Assembly: GCA_021827465.1 (NCBI GenBank) | Contig: JAKAVX010000001.1 | Coordinates: 1-21,231 of the forward strand | Source of the DNA: Deltaproteobacteria bacterium | GTDB lineage: Bacteria > Desulfobacterota_B > Binatia > Binatales > Binataceae | Length of the DNA stretch: 21,231 nt | Direction of reading: 5' to 3' | Part shown: piece by piece, positions 1 through 10,330 of the stretch | Layout of the letters: each line of letters begins with the position of its first letter | How positions within the stretch are numbered: position 1 is the first letter of the stretch | Made by a program: the position numbers and the translations under genes | The notes under the pieces: model-generated | Database searches by the model: none | What the model was told of the DNA's origin: nothing | Seen by the model: the letters and a program-made list of their open reading frames with translations, nothing else

Positions 1-231
1 CTTCTCGAAGTGCTCGGGCGTCTCGCGGAGACGGGCAACACCGTCATCATCATTGAGCACAATCTCGACGTGGTTAAGACCGCCGACTACGTAATCGATC
101 TCGGGCCGGAAGGCGGCGACCTTGGCGGGACGGTGGTTGCGAAGGGAACGCCCGAAGAGGTTGCGCAGGTCGAGGCGTCGTACACGGGGCATTATCTGCG
201 CGAGCTTCTCGGCCAACGCGCCGCGGCGTAG
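1..231 (+). CDS. uvrA: UvrA, excinuclease ABC subunit A (C-terminal fragment)
   Basis: This is the last 76 codons of UvrA, the DNA-damage-recognising ATPase of the UvrABC nucleotide excision repair complex; the rest lies left of the window. The reading frame is open from base 1. It shows the end of the second ABC ATPase domain: the strand and switch histidine of the H-loop in [13 protein letters not shown], then the family signature [15 protein letters not shown], then GTPEEVA and the short tail usual for UvrA. The stop codon is only 3 bases from the stop of the converging DUF488 gene, so there is no room for a separate terminator between them. The family call is firm; nothing can be said about the missing zinc-binding and UvrB-interaction parts. 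Confidence 0.96.
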   Translation, partial: LLEVLGRLAETGNTVIIIEHNLDVVKTADYVIDLGPEGGDLGGTVVAKGTPEEVAQVEASYTGHYLRELLGQRAAA

Positions 232-234
232 GCC

Positions 235-792
235 CTACTTCTGGTCTTTTTCGGATTTTTCGGTCACGACGTCGTAGGTGATGCGGCCCTCTTCGACGCG
301 GGCGAAGCGGGGGAGTTGATGCGGCGAGCGTTTGCCGTCGGGCAGGATGTGCACGACCGTCCATCCGCGAAGCATCAGATGGTCCGAGATGATCCGCCGA
401 TGGCATCGCCACCATAGACCTTCCGAGCACATGTAGGCGGTCGGCTTCGCGCGCGCGAGTTCCGTCAGCTCCGCCAGTCCCACCTCGAATTCCGGCGTTT
501 CAGCGTAGTCCGCGTAGGAGCGGAAACCGGGCGTGGTCCACGCGGTATGTGGCGAATCGGGCGTCACCTGATGGCGCCGGCCGCCGAGCGATTTGATCCA
601 TCGGTACTCGATTCCCGCGCGTTCCATCGCGCGCGAGAGTTCGTCCTGATTGAATTGCGGCCATCGGCGCGATGACGGAAACGAGCGCACGTCAACCAGC
701 GCGGCGATTCGGTTCGCGCCGAGGAGTTCGAGGAAGCGTTCGATCGGATGGGTCGAATGGCCGACGGTGTAAATGACGAGGTCGTCAGGCAT
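235..792 (-). CDS. DUF488 family protein
   Basis: A 185-residue soluble protein of the DUF488 family, whose biochemical role is not established. Family landmarks are present: TVGHS at residues 9-13, VDVR at 33-36, the Arg-rich RRWPQFN segment near 42-48, and the Cys/His-rich C-terminal motif with Cys122-Ser-Glu, Trp-Trp-Arg-Cys130-His131-Arg-Arg and His138. The length is normal for the family. It is the last gene of a tightly packed leftward cluster, 24 bases after the DUF2182 stop, which suggests co-transcription. The upstream bases show no convincing Shine-Dalgarno sequence. Retention of the conserved Cys and His residues argues that it is intact. Any functional link to the DUF1326/DUF2182 pair is inference from position only, since DUF488 genes also occur in many unrelated settings. 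Confidence 0.9.
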   Translation of the reverse strand: MPDDLVIYTVGHSTHPIERFLELLGANRIAALVDVRSFPSSRRWPQFNQDELSRAMERAGIEYRWIKSLGGRRHQVTPDSPHTAWTTPGFRSYADYAETPEFEVGLAELTELARAKPTAYMCSEGLWWRCHRRIISDHLMLRGWTVVHILPDGKRSPHQLPRFARVEEGRITYDVVTEKSEKDQK

Positions 793-816
793 CGCGGAGG
801 CGACCTGCGCGGCCGG

Positions 817-1614
817 TCATCCGATCGCGACGACCGCGATGCCGGAGGCGAGGAGAAGAATTCCCGCCGCGGCGGCAATCACGCGGCCGAACGGCGCGAC
901 TTTCTCCAGCAGCACGAAAACCGTGATCGCTGCGACCCAGACAAGGTTCATCGCGCCGGCGACGAACAACAGCGCCATCAGCATCCAGCAGCATCCCACG
1001 CACGACACACCATGTTTGAGGCCCATAGCGAGCGCGCCCGATGCGCCGTCGCGCCATTCGGTCATGAAGAAGCCCAGCGGAGAGCGGCAGTTGCGAAGGC
1101 AGGCGTTCTTGAGCGGCGTGAGCTGGTAGACGCCCGCGGCGATCAGGATGATCGCGCCGGCAATCGGCGTGGTGCGGAGCGCGCCGTCGACAATACCGGC
1201 GTGCTGAAGTCCGTATTGCAGTGCGGTCGCGCCGAGGCTGAATATTATCCACGCGGCGATATAGCCGGCCGCGAAGGACCATACGCGGCGAGTGGCGGCG
1301 GCGCCCGCGTCGCGCGAGCGGGCGATCCGCGCGTAGGTGAGCAGCATCGGGCTCGCCGTCGGCAGCATCATCGCGACCATCATCACGGCCCACATCAGGA
1401 AGGTGAGCCACAGGTCGGCCGCGGACCATCGATGCGCCATCGGCATGATCATGCCGGCCATCTGCGAGGAACCCGACGTGACCGCGCCCATCGGCATCCG
1501 CGCGAGATATATCCACGCGATCGCGCTTATCAAGACGATTCCCGTCCAGATAACGACGCGGTCGCGTCCCGGCAGGCCCGGCCCGCCGATCGGTTGCGAG
1601 TCAGCGGCTGTCAT
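817..1614 (-). CDS. DUF2182 family multi-pass membrane protein
   Basis: A 265-residue integral membrane protein of the DUF2182 family (uncharacterised, sometimes described as predicted metal-binding). I see about six to seven hydrophobic segments, roughly at residues 21-40, 68-92, 112-130, 150-166, 205-225 and 228-264. The Met-rich stretches MAGMIMPMAH (52-61) and MWAVMMVAMMLP (74-85) are striking. So are Cys172 and Cys176 in ACLRNC and the cluster Cys205, Cys208, Cys209 in HGVSCVGCCW, beside His201. This ligand-like set would suit a soft metal such as copper, but that is inference. The gene lies 27 bases after the DUF1326 stop; the two families are, as far as I recall, often neighbours. No clear ribosome-binding site precedes the ATG, so translation may be coupled to the upstream gene. 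Confidence 0.88.
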   Translation of the reverse strand: MTAADSQPIGGPGLPGRDRVVIWTGIVLISAIAWIYLARMPMGAVTSGSSQMAGMIMPMAHRWSAADLWLTFLMWAVMMVAMMLPTASPMLLTYARIARSRDAGAAATRRVWSFAAGYIAAWIIFSLGATALQYGLQHAGIVDGALRTTPIAGAIILIAAGVYQLTPLKNACLRNCRSPLGFFMTEWRDGASGALAMGLKHGVSCVGCCWMLMALLFVAGAMNLVWVAAITVFVLLEKVAPFGRVIAAAAGILLLASGIAVVAIG

Positions 1615-1641
1615 AAGGAGCAGCCGGCGCGCGTGTGCGCC

Positions 1642-2253
1642 CTAGTTGCTCGACCATCGAATCGGGGCGAAATGGCCGTTTCGTCCCGAGTTTGTGAACG
1701 TCATCGAATGGTCGCTGTAATTGCTGGCGGTGCCCTTCGCCGCGGCGATACGCGAGGCCAGCGGATGCGGCGCGTTGTCGATCCAGACCGTGTCTCCGCC
1801 GGCTCCCAGCACGCCTTCCACGCTTACTTCCGCAATCCCCGGCATCGAGAGCTTGCGGACGTTGCCCTGGGCGCTGAAATTTATCTCCGCGACCTTGGTC
1901 GGCAACCGCTTCGACGCCATCAGTGAGACCAGGGCGGGAGGACCGCCGGCGGTTCCGCCGAAGATCGCTTCGAGAGCGGAGCGCTGCTCGGGCGTGGCGC
2001 GGCCGTCGACGTAGAGCGCGAAGGTTCCGTTGCCCTGCGCCATCGGGCCCGGCGTTATCACGGCCTGCACCGCGTTGAGTCCCGCCAGGTCGATTGAGCC
2101 GTAAGTTCCCTTGTCGATATGGAACGCGAGGACGACGTCGCAATGGCCCTCGGTGGGGCGCGCCTGCGCGTGGGTCAAAAGGCACGGGCATAGGACCTCG
2201 CAGTTGCACGATTCGAAGTACTGCCCTTCAAGTTTCCAGCTTTGCCCGCTCAT
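1642..2253 (-). CDS. DUF1326 family Cys-rich protein
   Basis: A 203-residue protein of the DUF1326 family, function unknown. The N-terminus carries the diagnostic Cys cluster: Cys16, Cys18, Cys22 and Cys24 in SCNCEVLCPC, followed by Cys38 after GH. The spacing resembles a metal or thiol-redox site. The rest is a single domain with GTYGSIDLAGLNAVQ and a C-terminal SDHSMTFTNSGRNGHFAPIRWSS segment. No signal peptide is visible, so it is probably cytoplasmic. I chose the ATG at 2253 because GGAGGA lies 4 bases upstream; a GTG nine codons further out is in frame but unsupported. It sits between the M16 pair and the DUF2182 membrane protein. A working pair with DUF2182 is likely from adjacency, but the chemistry is unknown. 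Confidence 0.9.
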   Translation of the reverse strand: MSGQSWKLEGQYFESCNCEVLCPCLLTHAQARPTEGHCDVVLAFHIDKGTYGSIDLAGLNAVQAVITPGPMAQGNGTFALYVDGRATPEQRSALEAIFGGTAGGPPALVSLMASKRLPTKVAEINFSAQGNVRKLSMPGIAEVSVEGVLGAGGDTVWIDNAPHPLASRIAAAKGTASNYSDHSMTFTNSGRNGHFAPIRWSSN

Positions 2254-2257
2254 CGAT

Positions 2258-2263
2258 TCCTCC
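2258..2263 (-). promoter_or_regulatory. Ribosome-binding site of the DUF1326 gene
   Basis: The sequence GGAGGA on the minus strand is 4 bases before the ATG at 2253. It is the strongest Shine-Dalgarno match in this cluster. It decides the start against the in-frame GTG at 2280 and suggests that the DUF1326 protein is translated efficiently. Confidence 0.75.
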
Positions 2264-2296
2264 GTCGGCGGCGCGCGCACGATGCGTCGCGGGCCG

Positions 2297-3655
2297 TTAC
2301 TTTTCCAGGTTCGCCAGCTTTATCGCGGCCTTCTGCTGATTCGCCACCACGACCACGGCAATTGCGTCGGGATGCAGATACTTCTTTGCGACTTCGAGCG
2401 TCTGCTGAGTGGTTATTGCGTCGATCAGCTTCGGATACTCGTCGGCATAATTCAGGCCGAGCTTGTTGAGTTCGACCTGGAGCATGAAGTTGGAGATCGA
2501 GCTGAGGCGGTCGAACTTGAGCGGAAAGCTCCCGATGAGAAACTTCTTGGCCGCCGCGAGTTCCTTGTCGGTCATCGGCTTTTCGCGGATTTCACTCAGT
2601 TGCTGGAGGACCAGGCGAATCGCCTGGTTGGCGCTCTGGTTTTTGGTCTGCAGGATGACGCCGAACGGACCGGCGAACTTGCTCGCGTCGAAGCCGGAGT
2701 AAACCGAGTAGGCAAGTCCCGCCTTGGTGCGCACGGTCTGCATCAGGCGCGAGGCAAATCCTCCCCCGCCGAGCACGTAGTTCATCACCTGCAGGCGATA
2801 GAAGTCGGGATTGGAGCGGGCGATTCCGCCGAAACCCATGATGATGTTCGCCTGGGCGACGTTGCGGTTGACGAGATCGAGATGGATTCCCGGCGCGACC
2901 TTGGGCGGCTCGGGCTCGGCCTGCGCAGGCACCGTTCCCTTGAGCGAGGCGAACGCCTTGTCGAGTTTCGCCTTTATCTTTTCGGGATCGACGTCGCCGG
3001 CGACCGCGATCACCGCGTCGCCCATCTTGTAATGATCCTTGTAGAAAGCGCGCACCTCGGCGGGCGTGAGCTTTTCGACCGATTCGACGGTTCCGTCGAT
3101 CGGATGGCCGTAAGGACCCTCGCCATAGAGTTTCTTCGCGAAGGTCACGCTTGCGACGTAGCCGGGGTCTTCGAGGCTCGATTTTATGCCGGCGACCTGC
3201 TCGCCGCGCTTGCGCACGATATCCTTGTCGTCGAGGCGCGGCTCGGTGAGGGCCTCAGCGAGCAGATTCAGGGTCTGGTCCTCGTACTTCTTGAGCGTGG
3301 TGAGGCTTGCGACCGCGTAGTCGCGTCCCGCGCCGACCCCTACCGAGCTGCCCATGAAGTCCGCCTTCTGATTGAACTGCTCGGGCGTGAGAGTTTTGGT
3401 GCCGAGCGTGAGACAGCTTGCGGTGAGCGAGGCGAGTCCGGCCTCGCCCTTGGGATCGCGCCGCGCGCCCGCGTCGAAGGCGATATCGATCGTAAGCATC
3501 GGGATCTGATGCTGCGGCGAGACGAGCAGGACGGCGCCGTTCTGAAGCGTCATGCGCTTGATGGTGAGCGCGCTCGCGTTGCCCGTGGCGAACGCGAGCG
3601 TCGCCAAGAGGACGGCGGCGAGCGCCGAGACGAGAAGATTAGTCCGTGATTTCAT
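2297..3655 (-). CDS. M16 family peptidase-like protein, non-catalytic subunit
   Basis: A 452-residue exported M16-family protein. Residues 1-29 form a signal peptide (KSRTNLLVSALAAVLLATLA, then an Ala-rich cleavage region). The two-domain M16 fold is recognisable, but the zinc motif HxxEH is absent: where the upstream partner has His-x-x-Glu-His, this protein has Ser76-x-x-Ala79-Ser80. The C-terminal domain keeps the Gly-rich loop LGGGGFASRLMQ and the RTKAGLAYSVYS segment that contributes substrate-binding residues in active M16B dimers. This matches known heterodimers in which one subunit is catalytic and the other shapes the chamber. It starts 12 bases after the partner gene, whose TAA abuts this gene's GGGAG ribosome-binding site. 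The substrate is unknown. Confidence 0.93.
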   Translation of the reverse strand: MKSRTNLLVSALAAVLLATLAFATGNASALTIKRMTLQNGAVLLVSPQHQIPMLTIDIAFDAGARRDPKGEAGLASLTASCLTLGTKTLTPEQFNQKADFMGSSVGVGAGRDYAVASLTTLKKYEDQTLNLLAEALTEPRLDDKDIVRKRGEQVAGIKSSLEDPGYVASVTFAKKLYGEGPYGHPIDGTVESVEKLTPAEVRAFYKDHYKMGDAVIAVAGDVDPEKIKAKLDKAFASLKGTVPAQAEPEPPKVAPGIHLDLVNRNVAQANIIMGFGGIARSNPDFYRLQVMNYVLGGGGFASRLMQTVRTKAGLAYSVYSGFDASKFAGPFGVILQTKNQSANQAIRLVLQQLSEIREKPMTDKELAAAKKFLIGSFPLKFDRLSSISNFMLQVELNKLGLNYADEYPKLIDAITTQQTLEVAKKYLHPDAIAVVVVANQQKAAIKLANLEK

Positions 3656-3667
3656 CGCGCGCTCCCG

Positions 3668-5053
3668 TTACCTGACCATCCCTTGTTTTCCGCCCGCGGC
3701 CTCGTGAGGCAGGAGGCCGGTCGGAATCAGGACGCCGACCGTGCGGTTCGATTTGACGAAGTACTTGCGCGCGACGCGCTGGACATCGGCGACGGTGACC
3801 TTGTCGATATTCGGAATGTACTGATCGACCATCCGGTAGTCGCCGAGCATCTGGTACACCCCGAGCAGCATCGCCTGCTGGAAAATCGAGTCTTCGCCGA
3901 AGACGAATTCCGCCTGTTCGAGGTTCTTGGATTTCTGCAGATCTTCGGCCGAGACCGGCTTGTCGCGAAGCTCGGCGAGCTGTTTTTCGACCTCGACGAT
4001 AACGTCCCTGGCCTGGATTCCGGGACGCATCTGGGCCGAGACGGTGAATAGCGGTGGTCCGAAGGAGGTCATGTCGTAATCGACGCTGACATCGACCACC
4101 ATCTGCTTGTTAATCACCAGGTCCTTGTAGAGCCGCGAGCTTTTGCCGTCGCCGAGGACCTCGCCGGCGATTTCGATTGCGTAGGCGTCTGAGCTGCGCA
4201 GGTTCGGCACATGATAGGAGATGTCGAAGGCGGGCAGGTTGGCCGCATGTTCGAGCATCACGCGCCGCTCGCCCTTCTGCTCCTGCTCGGTCTGGGTGAG
4301 AGGCGGCGCCTTGGGTCCGTTCTTTATCGAGCCGAACGCCTCGGCGATCTGCTTGAGCACCGTGGCCGCGTCGAAGTCGCCGACCGCGACCACGGTAGAG
4401 TTGCGCGGCGAGTAGTAAATCGCATGGTAGGCAAGCGCGTCCTTGAGCGTCAGACCACGGATGTCGCTCATCCATCCGATGACAGGCCAGTGGTAGGGAT
4501 ATTCGACGTAGGCCTGGGCCTTGGTTATTTCGTAGAGCGCGTCCTCGGGATTGTCCTCGGTGCGAAGCCGCCGCTCCTCCATCACGACCGCCTTCTCGGC
4601 CTTGAATCCCTTGGGATCGAAGTTGGCCATCCGGTCGGCTTCGAGGCGGATCGGAACGTCGAGATTGTGCGCGTTGATGATCTCGAAGTAGTCGGTGAAG
4701 TCCGAGGTCGTAAACGCGTTGTCGGTGCCGCCGTTCTCCTGGATTATCTTCGAGAACTGTTCGGGGCCGAGCTTCTTCGTGCCGCGGAACATCAGATGCT
4801 CGCAGAGGTGCGAGATGCCGGTCTTGCCGATCTGCTCGTTGCGCGATCCGACCTTGTAAAAGACGCTGAGGGTCGCGACCGGGGCCTTGTGGTTCTCGAG
4901 CACGAGCACCTTGAGGCCGTTGGGAAGAGTTTCGGTCTTGACGTTCGCGGTAATCCCGGCGCTGGCCGAAGCGGCCCATGCGAGGATGAAAAATGGGATA
5001 ACCGCTGCCGAGACCGCGTTATAAACAACAGGAAAACGTCGGCTGGAACGCAT
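3668..5053 (-). CDS. M16 family zinc peptidase, catalytic subunit
   Basis: A 461-residue exported zinc metallopeptidase of the M16B (processing-peptidase-like) family. Residues 1-32 look like a Sec signal peptide ending in an Ala-Ser-Ala type cleavage site. The inverted zinc motif His82-Leu-Cys-Glu85-His86 is intact. The third ligand is expected about 74 residues later and is met by the Glu pair in VVMEERR (159-160). GGTDNAFTTSDFTDY after the zinc motif is also typical. The C-terminal half has the second M16 domain with GDGKSSRLYKDLV. It heads the leftward cluster and is followed after 12 bases by its inactive partner, so a periplasmic heterodimer is likely. The ribosome-binding site is weak. 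The promoter should lie in the 154-base gap to the divergent VWA gene, but I could not assign boxes confidently. Confidence 0.95.
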   Translation of the reverse strand: MRSSRRFPVVYNAVSAAVIPFFILAWAASASAGITANVKTETLPNGLKVLVLENHKAPVATLSVFYKVGSRNEQIGKTGISHLCEHLMFRGTKKLGPEQFSKIIQENGGTDNAFTTSDFTDYFEIINAHNLDVPIRLEADRMANFDPKGFKAEKAVVMEERRLRTEDNPEDALYEITKAQAYVEYPYHWPVIGWMSDIRGLTLKDALAYHAIYYSPRNSTVVAVGDFDAATVLKQIAEAFGSIKNGPKAPPLTQTEQEQKGERRVMLEHAANLPAFDISYHVPNLRSSDAYAIEIAGEVLGDGKSSRLYKDLVINKQMVVDVSVDYDMTSFGPPLFTVSAQMRPGIQARDVIVEVEKQLAELRDKPVSAEDLQKSKNLEQAEFVFGEDSIFQQAMLLGVYQMLGDYRMVDQYIPNIDKVTVADVQRVARKYFVKSNRTVGVLIPTGLLPHEAAGGKQGMVR

Positions 5054-5207
5054 GACTCAAAACATCTAAGTCCGCCCATGTCGGCAAAGTCAAGGAACGC
5101 AAGGCAAAATCGCGCGCCCGCGGCCTTCGGAGACGGTACTTGCACACTGAGACGGAAAATTGCATGGATGGCATCGTCTCTGTCATGATCGGATTATCGA
5201 AGTGCGG

Positions 5208-7277
5208 ATGGATCCCGGGTCCGAAAGCCAGGAACTTCACGAGCTGAAGGCGGTATTGACGAAATTCATGCGGATGCTCTATCCGCTCGAGTTTCGTCTC
5301 GATTCGCTTGCCAATTGCGGCGCGGTGCTGCCGTTTCAGTACCCGCTCGCGGCGGGCGAGATGGCCTATCTGCCCGAGCGCGTCGCATTGCCCGGAACCG
5401 GACTCAGCGCGCACGACTATTATTTCTGCGTCGCGGCCCATCTGGCCGCGCGCCACGAATTCGGAACCTTCGAACTCAGGCTCGCCGACCTTCCCGGTTT
5501 CGAGGAACGCGGCGAGACCGGCGCCGAAGCGATCGATTGCTTCGTCGCATCGTTCGACGATCCGGTGCTGGGCGGCGCGCTGGTCAGGCTATGCGAGTCG
5601 GCGCGTATCGACGCCGAGATGTGCCGCCGCTATCGCGGGCTTGCGCCGACGGTCGCGCGGCTGAATCGCACGCTGGTTGAAGGGCTCAACCAGCACACGC
5701 TCAGCACGCTGCTGGTGCGGAGCTCGCTCGGCATACTCGAGGCCGATGCGATGATGCGCTCGGCGATCGCGGTGCAGGCCGCGGCTCTGTTCGCGCCGCT
5801 TCGCCAACCGGGCGCCGACGTGCTCGCAACCGTGCATCAGGCGAGCGCCCTTTACGGATGGCTCAAGGACCTGATGGCTTCGGCGCGCGAGGCGGGAGAC
5901 GACGCGCTCGGTGAAGGCGCCGACGCGATTTCCGACGATCTCGCGAGCACGGTGAAGGGCGGTGTCGAGAGCGACGGCAGCGACGCGGCCGACAACGACG
6001 CCGGCGGCGAGGGGGGAGAACCCGATCAGAACGTCAACCTCCAGTCCTCCGGGCGCTCGGGCAAGGGCGGCAAGAGCCGCGCGCTTTCGCCCGAAGAGCT
6101 GCGCAAGATGATCGAAGCGGGCGCCGAGATCAATCCGACCGAGTCGAGCGGAGAGACCGAAGGCGACGGGATGTATCTCACCCAGCTCCAGAACAAGGAC
6201 GACGGGTTCGAGCATCTGCGCGAACAACTGAGCGAGCTCGGCGCGATGTCGGGACAGGGACGGCTGATGATCGCGCGCGGCCGCCAGGACAGCTATTACG
6301 CCTACGACGAGTGGGACTATACGCTCGGCGACTACCGCCGCAACTGGTGCCGGCTGCGCGAGATAGAACTGGCCGGCGATGAGGGCGACTTCTACGCGGC
6401 GACGCTCGAGCATTATTCCGAACTGCTGCCGGTGGTGCGCCGCCATTTCCAGAAAATCCGCCCGGCCTCCTACCGGATGGTGCGCGGGCTGGAGGACGGC
6501 GAGGAAATCGATCTCGATCGCATGGTCGAGATGCAGGTCTCGCGCCGGATGGGCGAAGTGCCCGACGCGCGCGTGTACAAGGCGCGCAAGAAGGAATCGC
6601 GCGATATCGCAACGCTCTTCCTGCTCGACATGTCGGCTTCGACCGACGAGCCCATCCATCGCGAGATCCGCCGCTGGAGCGACGACGAAGATAACGACGA
6701 CTGGATGAAGGCGTGGCAGCGGCGTCCCGATCCGGCCCGGCGCCCGCGCCGGATTATCGACGTCAACAAGGAGGCGCTGGTTATCATGGCGCAGTCGCTC
6801 GAGGAACTGGGCGACTCGTACGCGATAATGGGCTTCTCGGGCCACGGGCGCGACAACGTCGAGTTTTACGTGATCAAGGAGTTCGACCAGGAACTCTCCG
6901 ACGAGGTCAGGGCGCGGGTCGGCGCGGTCGAGCCCAAGCGCTCGACCCGGATGGGCGCCGCTATCCGCCACGTGCGCGAGAAGTTCAAGGACGTAAGCGC
7001 GCGCGCTCGGCACGTGATCCTGCTGAGCGACGGCTTTCCGCAGGATTTCGACTACGGGCACGACCGGCGCTCGAACGCCTATGGAATCCAGGACACGATG
7101 GTGGCGCTGAAGGAACTCGAGATGGCGGGCGTTATGTCGTTCTGTATCACGGTGGACAAGACCGGCCACGATTACCTGCGCCAGATGTGCCAGTCGTCGC
7201 GCTACCTGGTGATCGACGATATCGCCTCGCTTCCGCTCCAGCTTCCGAAGATCTACGAACAAGTCGTCCGCTGGTAG
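5208..7277 (+). CDS. NorD-like von Willebrand factor A domain protein
   Basis: A roughly 689-residue cytoplasmic protein resembling NorD/CbbO, the VWA partners that act with MoxR-type AAA+ ATPases to activate metalloenzymes such as nitric oxide reductase or Rubisco. The N-terminal half is helical. An acidic, Gly/Ser-rich low-complexity linker covers about residues 235-290. The C-terminal VWA domain has a full MIDAS: Asp474-Met-Ser476-Ala-Ser478, Thr580 in RSTRMGAAI, and Asp608 in LLSDGFPQDF. EELGDSYAIMGFSGHGRDNVEFY is characteristic of the NorD group (residues shown in part). The start is uncertain: ATG at 5208 is preferred, with in-frame GTG at 5202 and TTG at 5160 as alternatives, and none has a strong ribosome-binding site. 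No norQ, norB or norC gene lies in the window, so the client is unknown. Confidence 0.88.
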   Translation: MDPGSESQELHELKAVLTKFMRMLYPLEFRLDSLANCGAVLPFQYPLAAGEMAYLPERVALPGTGLSAHDYYFCVAAHLAARHEFGTFELRLADLPGFEERGETGAEAIDCFVASFDDPVLGGALVRLCESARIDAEMCRRYRGLAPTVARLNRTLVEGLNQHTLSTLLVRSSLGILEADAMMRSAIAVQAAALFAPLRQPGADVLATVHQASALYGWLKDLMASAREAGDDALGEGADAISDDLASTVKGGVESDGSDAADNDAGGEGGEPDQNVNLQSSGRSGKGGKSRALSPEELRKMIEAGAEINPTESSGETEGDGMYLTQLQNKDDGFEHLREQLSELGAMSGQGRLMIARGRQDSYYAYDEWDYTLGDYRRNWCRLREIELAGDEGDFYAATLEHYSELLPVVRRHFQKIRPASYRMVRGLEDGEEIDLDRMVEMQVSRRMGEVPDARVYKARKKESRDIATLFLLDMSASTDEPIHREIRRWSDDEDNDDWMKAWQRRPDPARRPRRIIDVNKEALVIMAQSLEELGDSYAIMGFSGHGRDNVEFYVIKEFDQELSDEVRARVGAVEPKRSTRMGAAIRHVREKFKDVSARARHVILLSDGFPQDFDYGHDRRSNAYGIQDTMVALKELEMAGVMSFCITVDKTGHDYLRQMCQSSRYLVIDDIASLPLQLPKIYEQVVRW

Positions 7278-7303
7278 AACTTCTCGCGCTTGCGCGGGAG
7301 TTC
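7277..7303 (+). terminator. Hairpin at the stop of the VWA gene (possible terminator)
   Basis: The arms GAACTTCTCGCGC and GCGCGGGAGTTC pair with one bulge and one G-U, starting at the last base of the stop codon. No T-run follows, so this is not a classical intrinsic terminator, although it sits where one is expected between convergent genes. The rest of the short gap to the gpmI stop shows nothing. Confidence 0.35.
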
Positions 7304-7376
7304 AGAACCACCTTCCCGGCCTTCCGCCGCAACAGAATGCGAGAGAAGGAACCGGAAAAAGCCCGGGCGACTGCCG

Positions 7377-10246
<2,870 letters not shown>

Positions 10247-10251
10247 TTATT

Positions 10252-10275
10252 GGGCGAATTCGCGGGAATTCGCCC
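10252..10275. repeat. 10-bp inverted repeat upstream of enolase
   Basis: GGGCGAATTC and GAATTCGCCC form a perfect inverted repeat around a GCGG spacer, 39 bases before the enolase start codon and 56 bases after the S51 peptidase stop. No T-run follows on either strand, so it is a poor intrinsic terminator. It could be an operator or a leader hairpin for the eno-gpmI unit. The surrounding gap is noticeably less GC-rich than the genes. Confidence 0.5.
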
Positions 10276-10330
10276 CAAATTCCTTTTACCTCTGACTGCA
10301 ACCCTGAAGCCAAATGCTGAGGCTTTGATC

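Noticed and set aside
748..1926. Long plus-strand frame (392 codons) opposite the DUF2182 and DUF1326 genes
   Set aside because: Arg/His-rich composition without any family motif; it is the antisense shadow expected in GC-rich DNA and crosses two well-supported genes.
2111..3649. 512-codon plus-strand frame opposite the inactive M16 gene
   Set aside because: Antisense to a confident M16 gene; the predicted protein has no recognisable domain and owes its length to codon-position bias.
5589..7262. 557-codon minus-strand frame opposite the VWA gene
   Set aside because: Shadow of the VWA protein, whose MIDAS residues and family features clearly set the coding strand.
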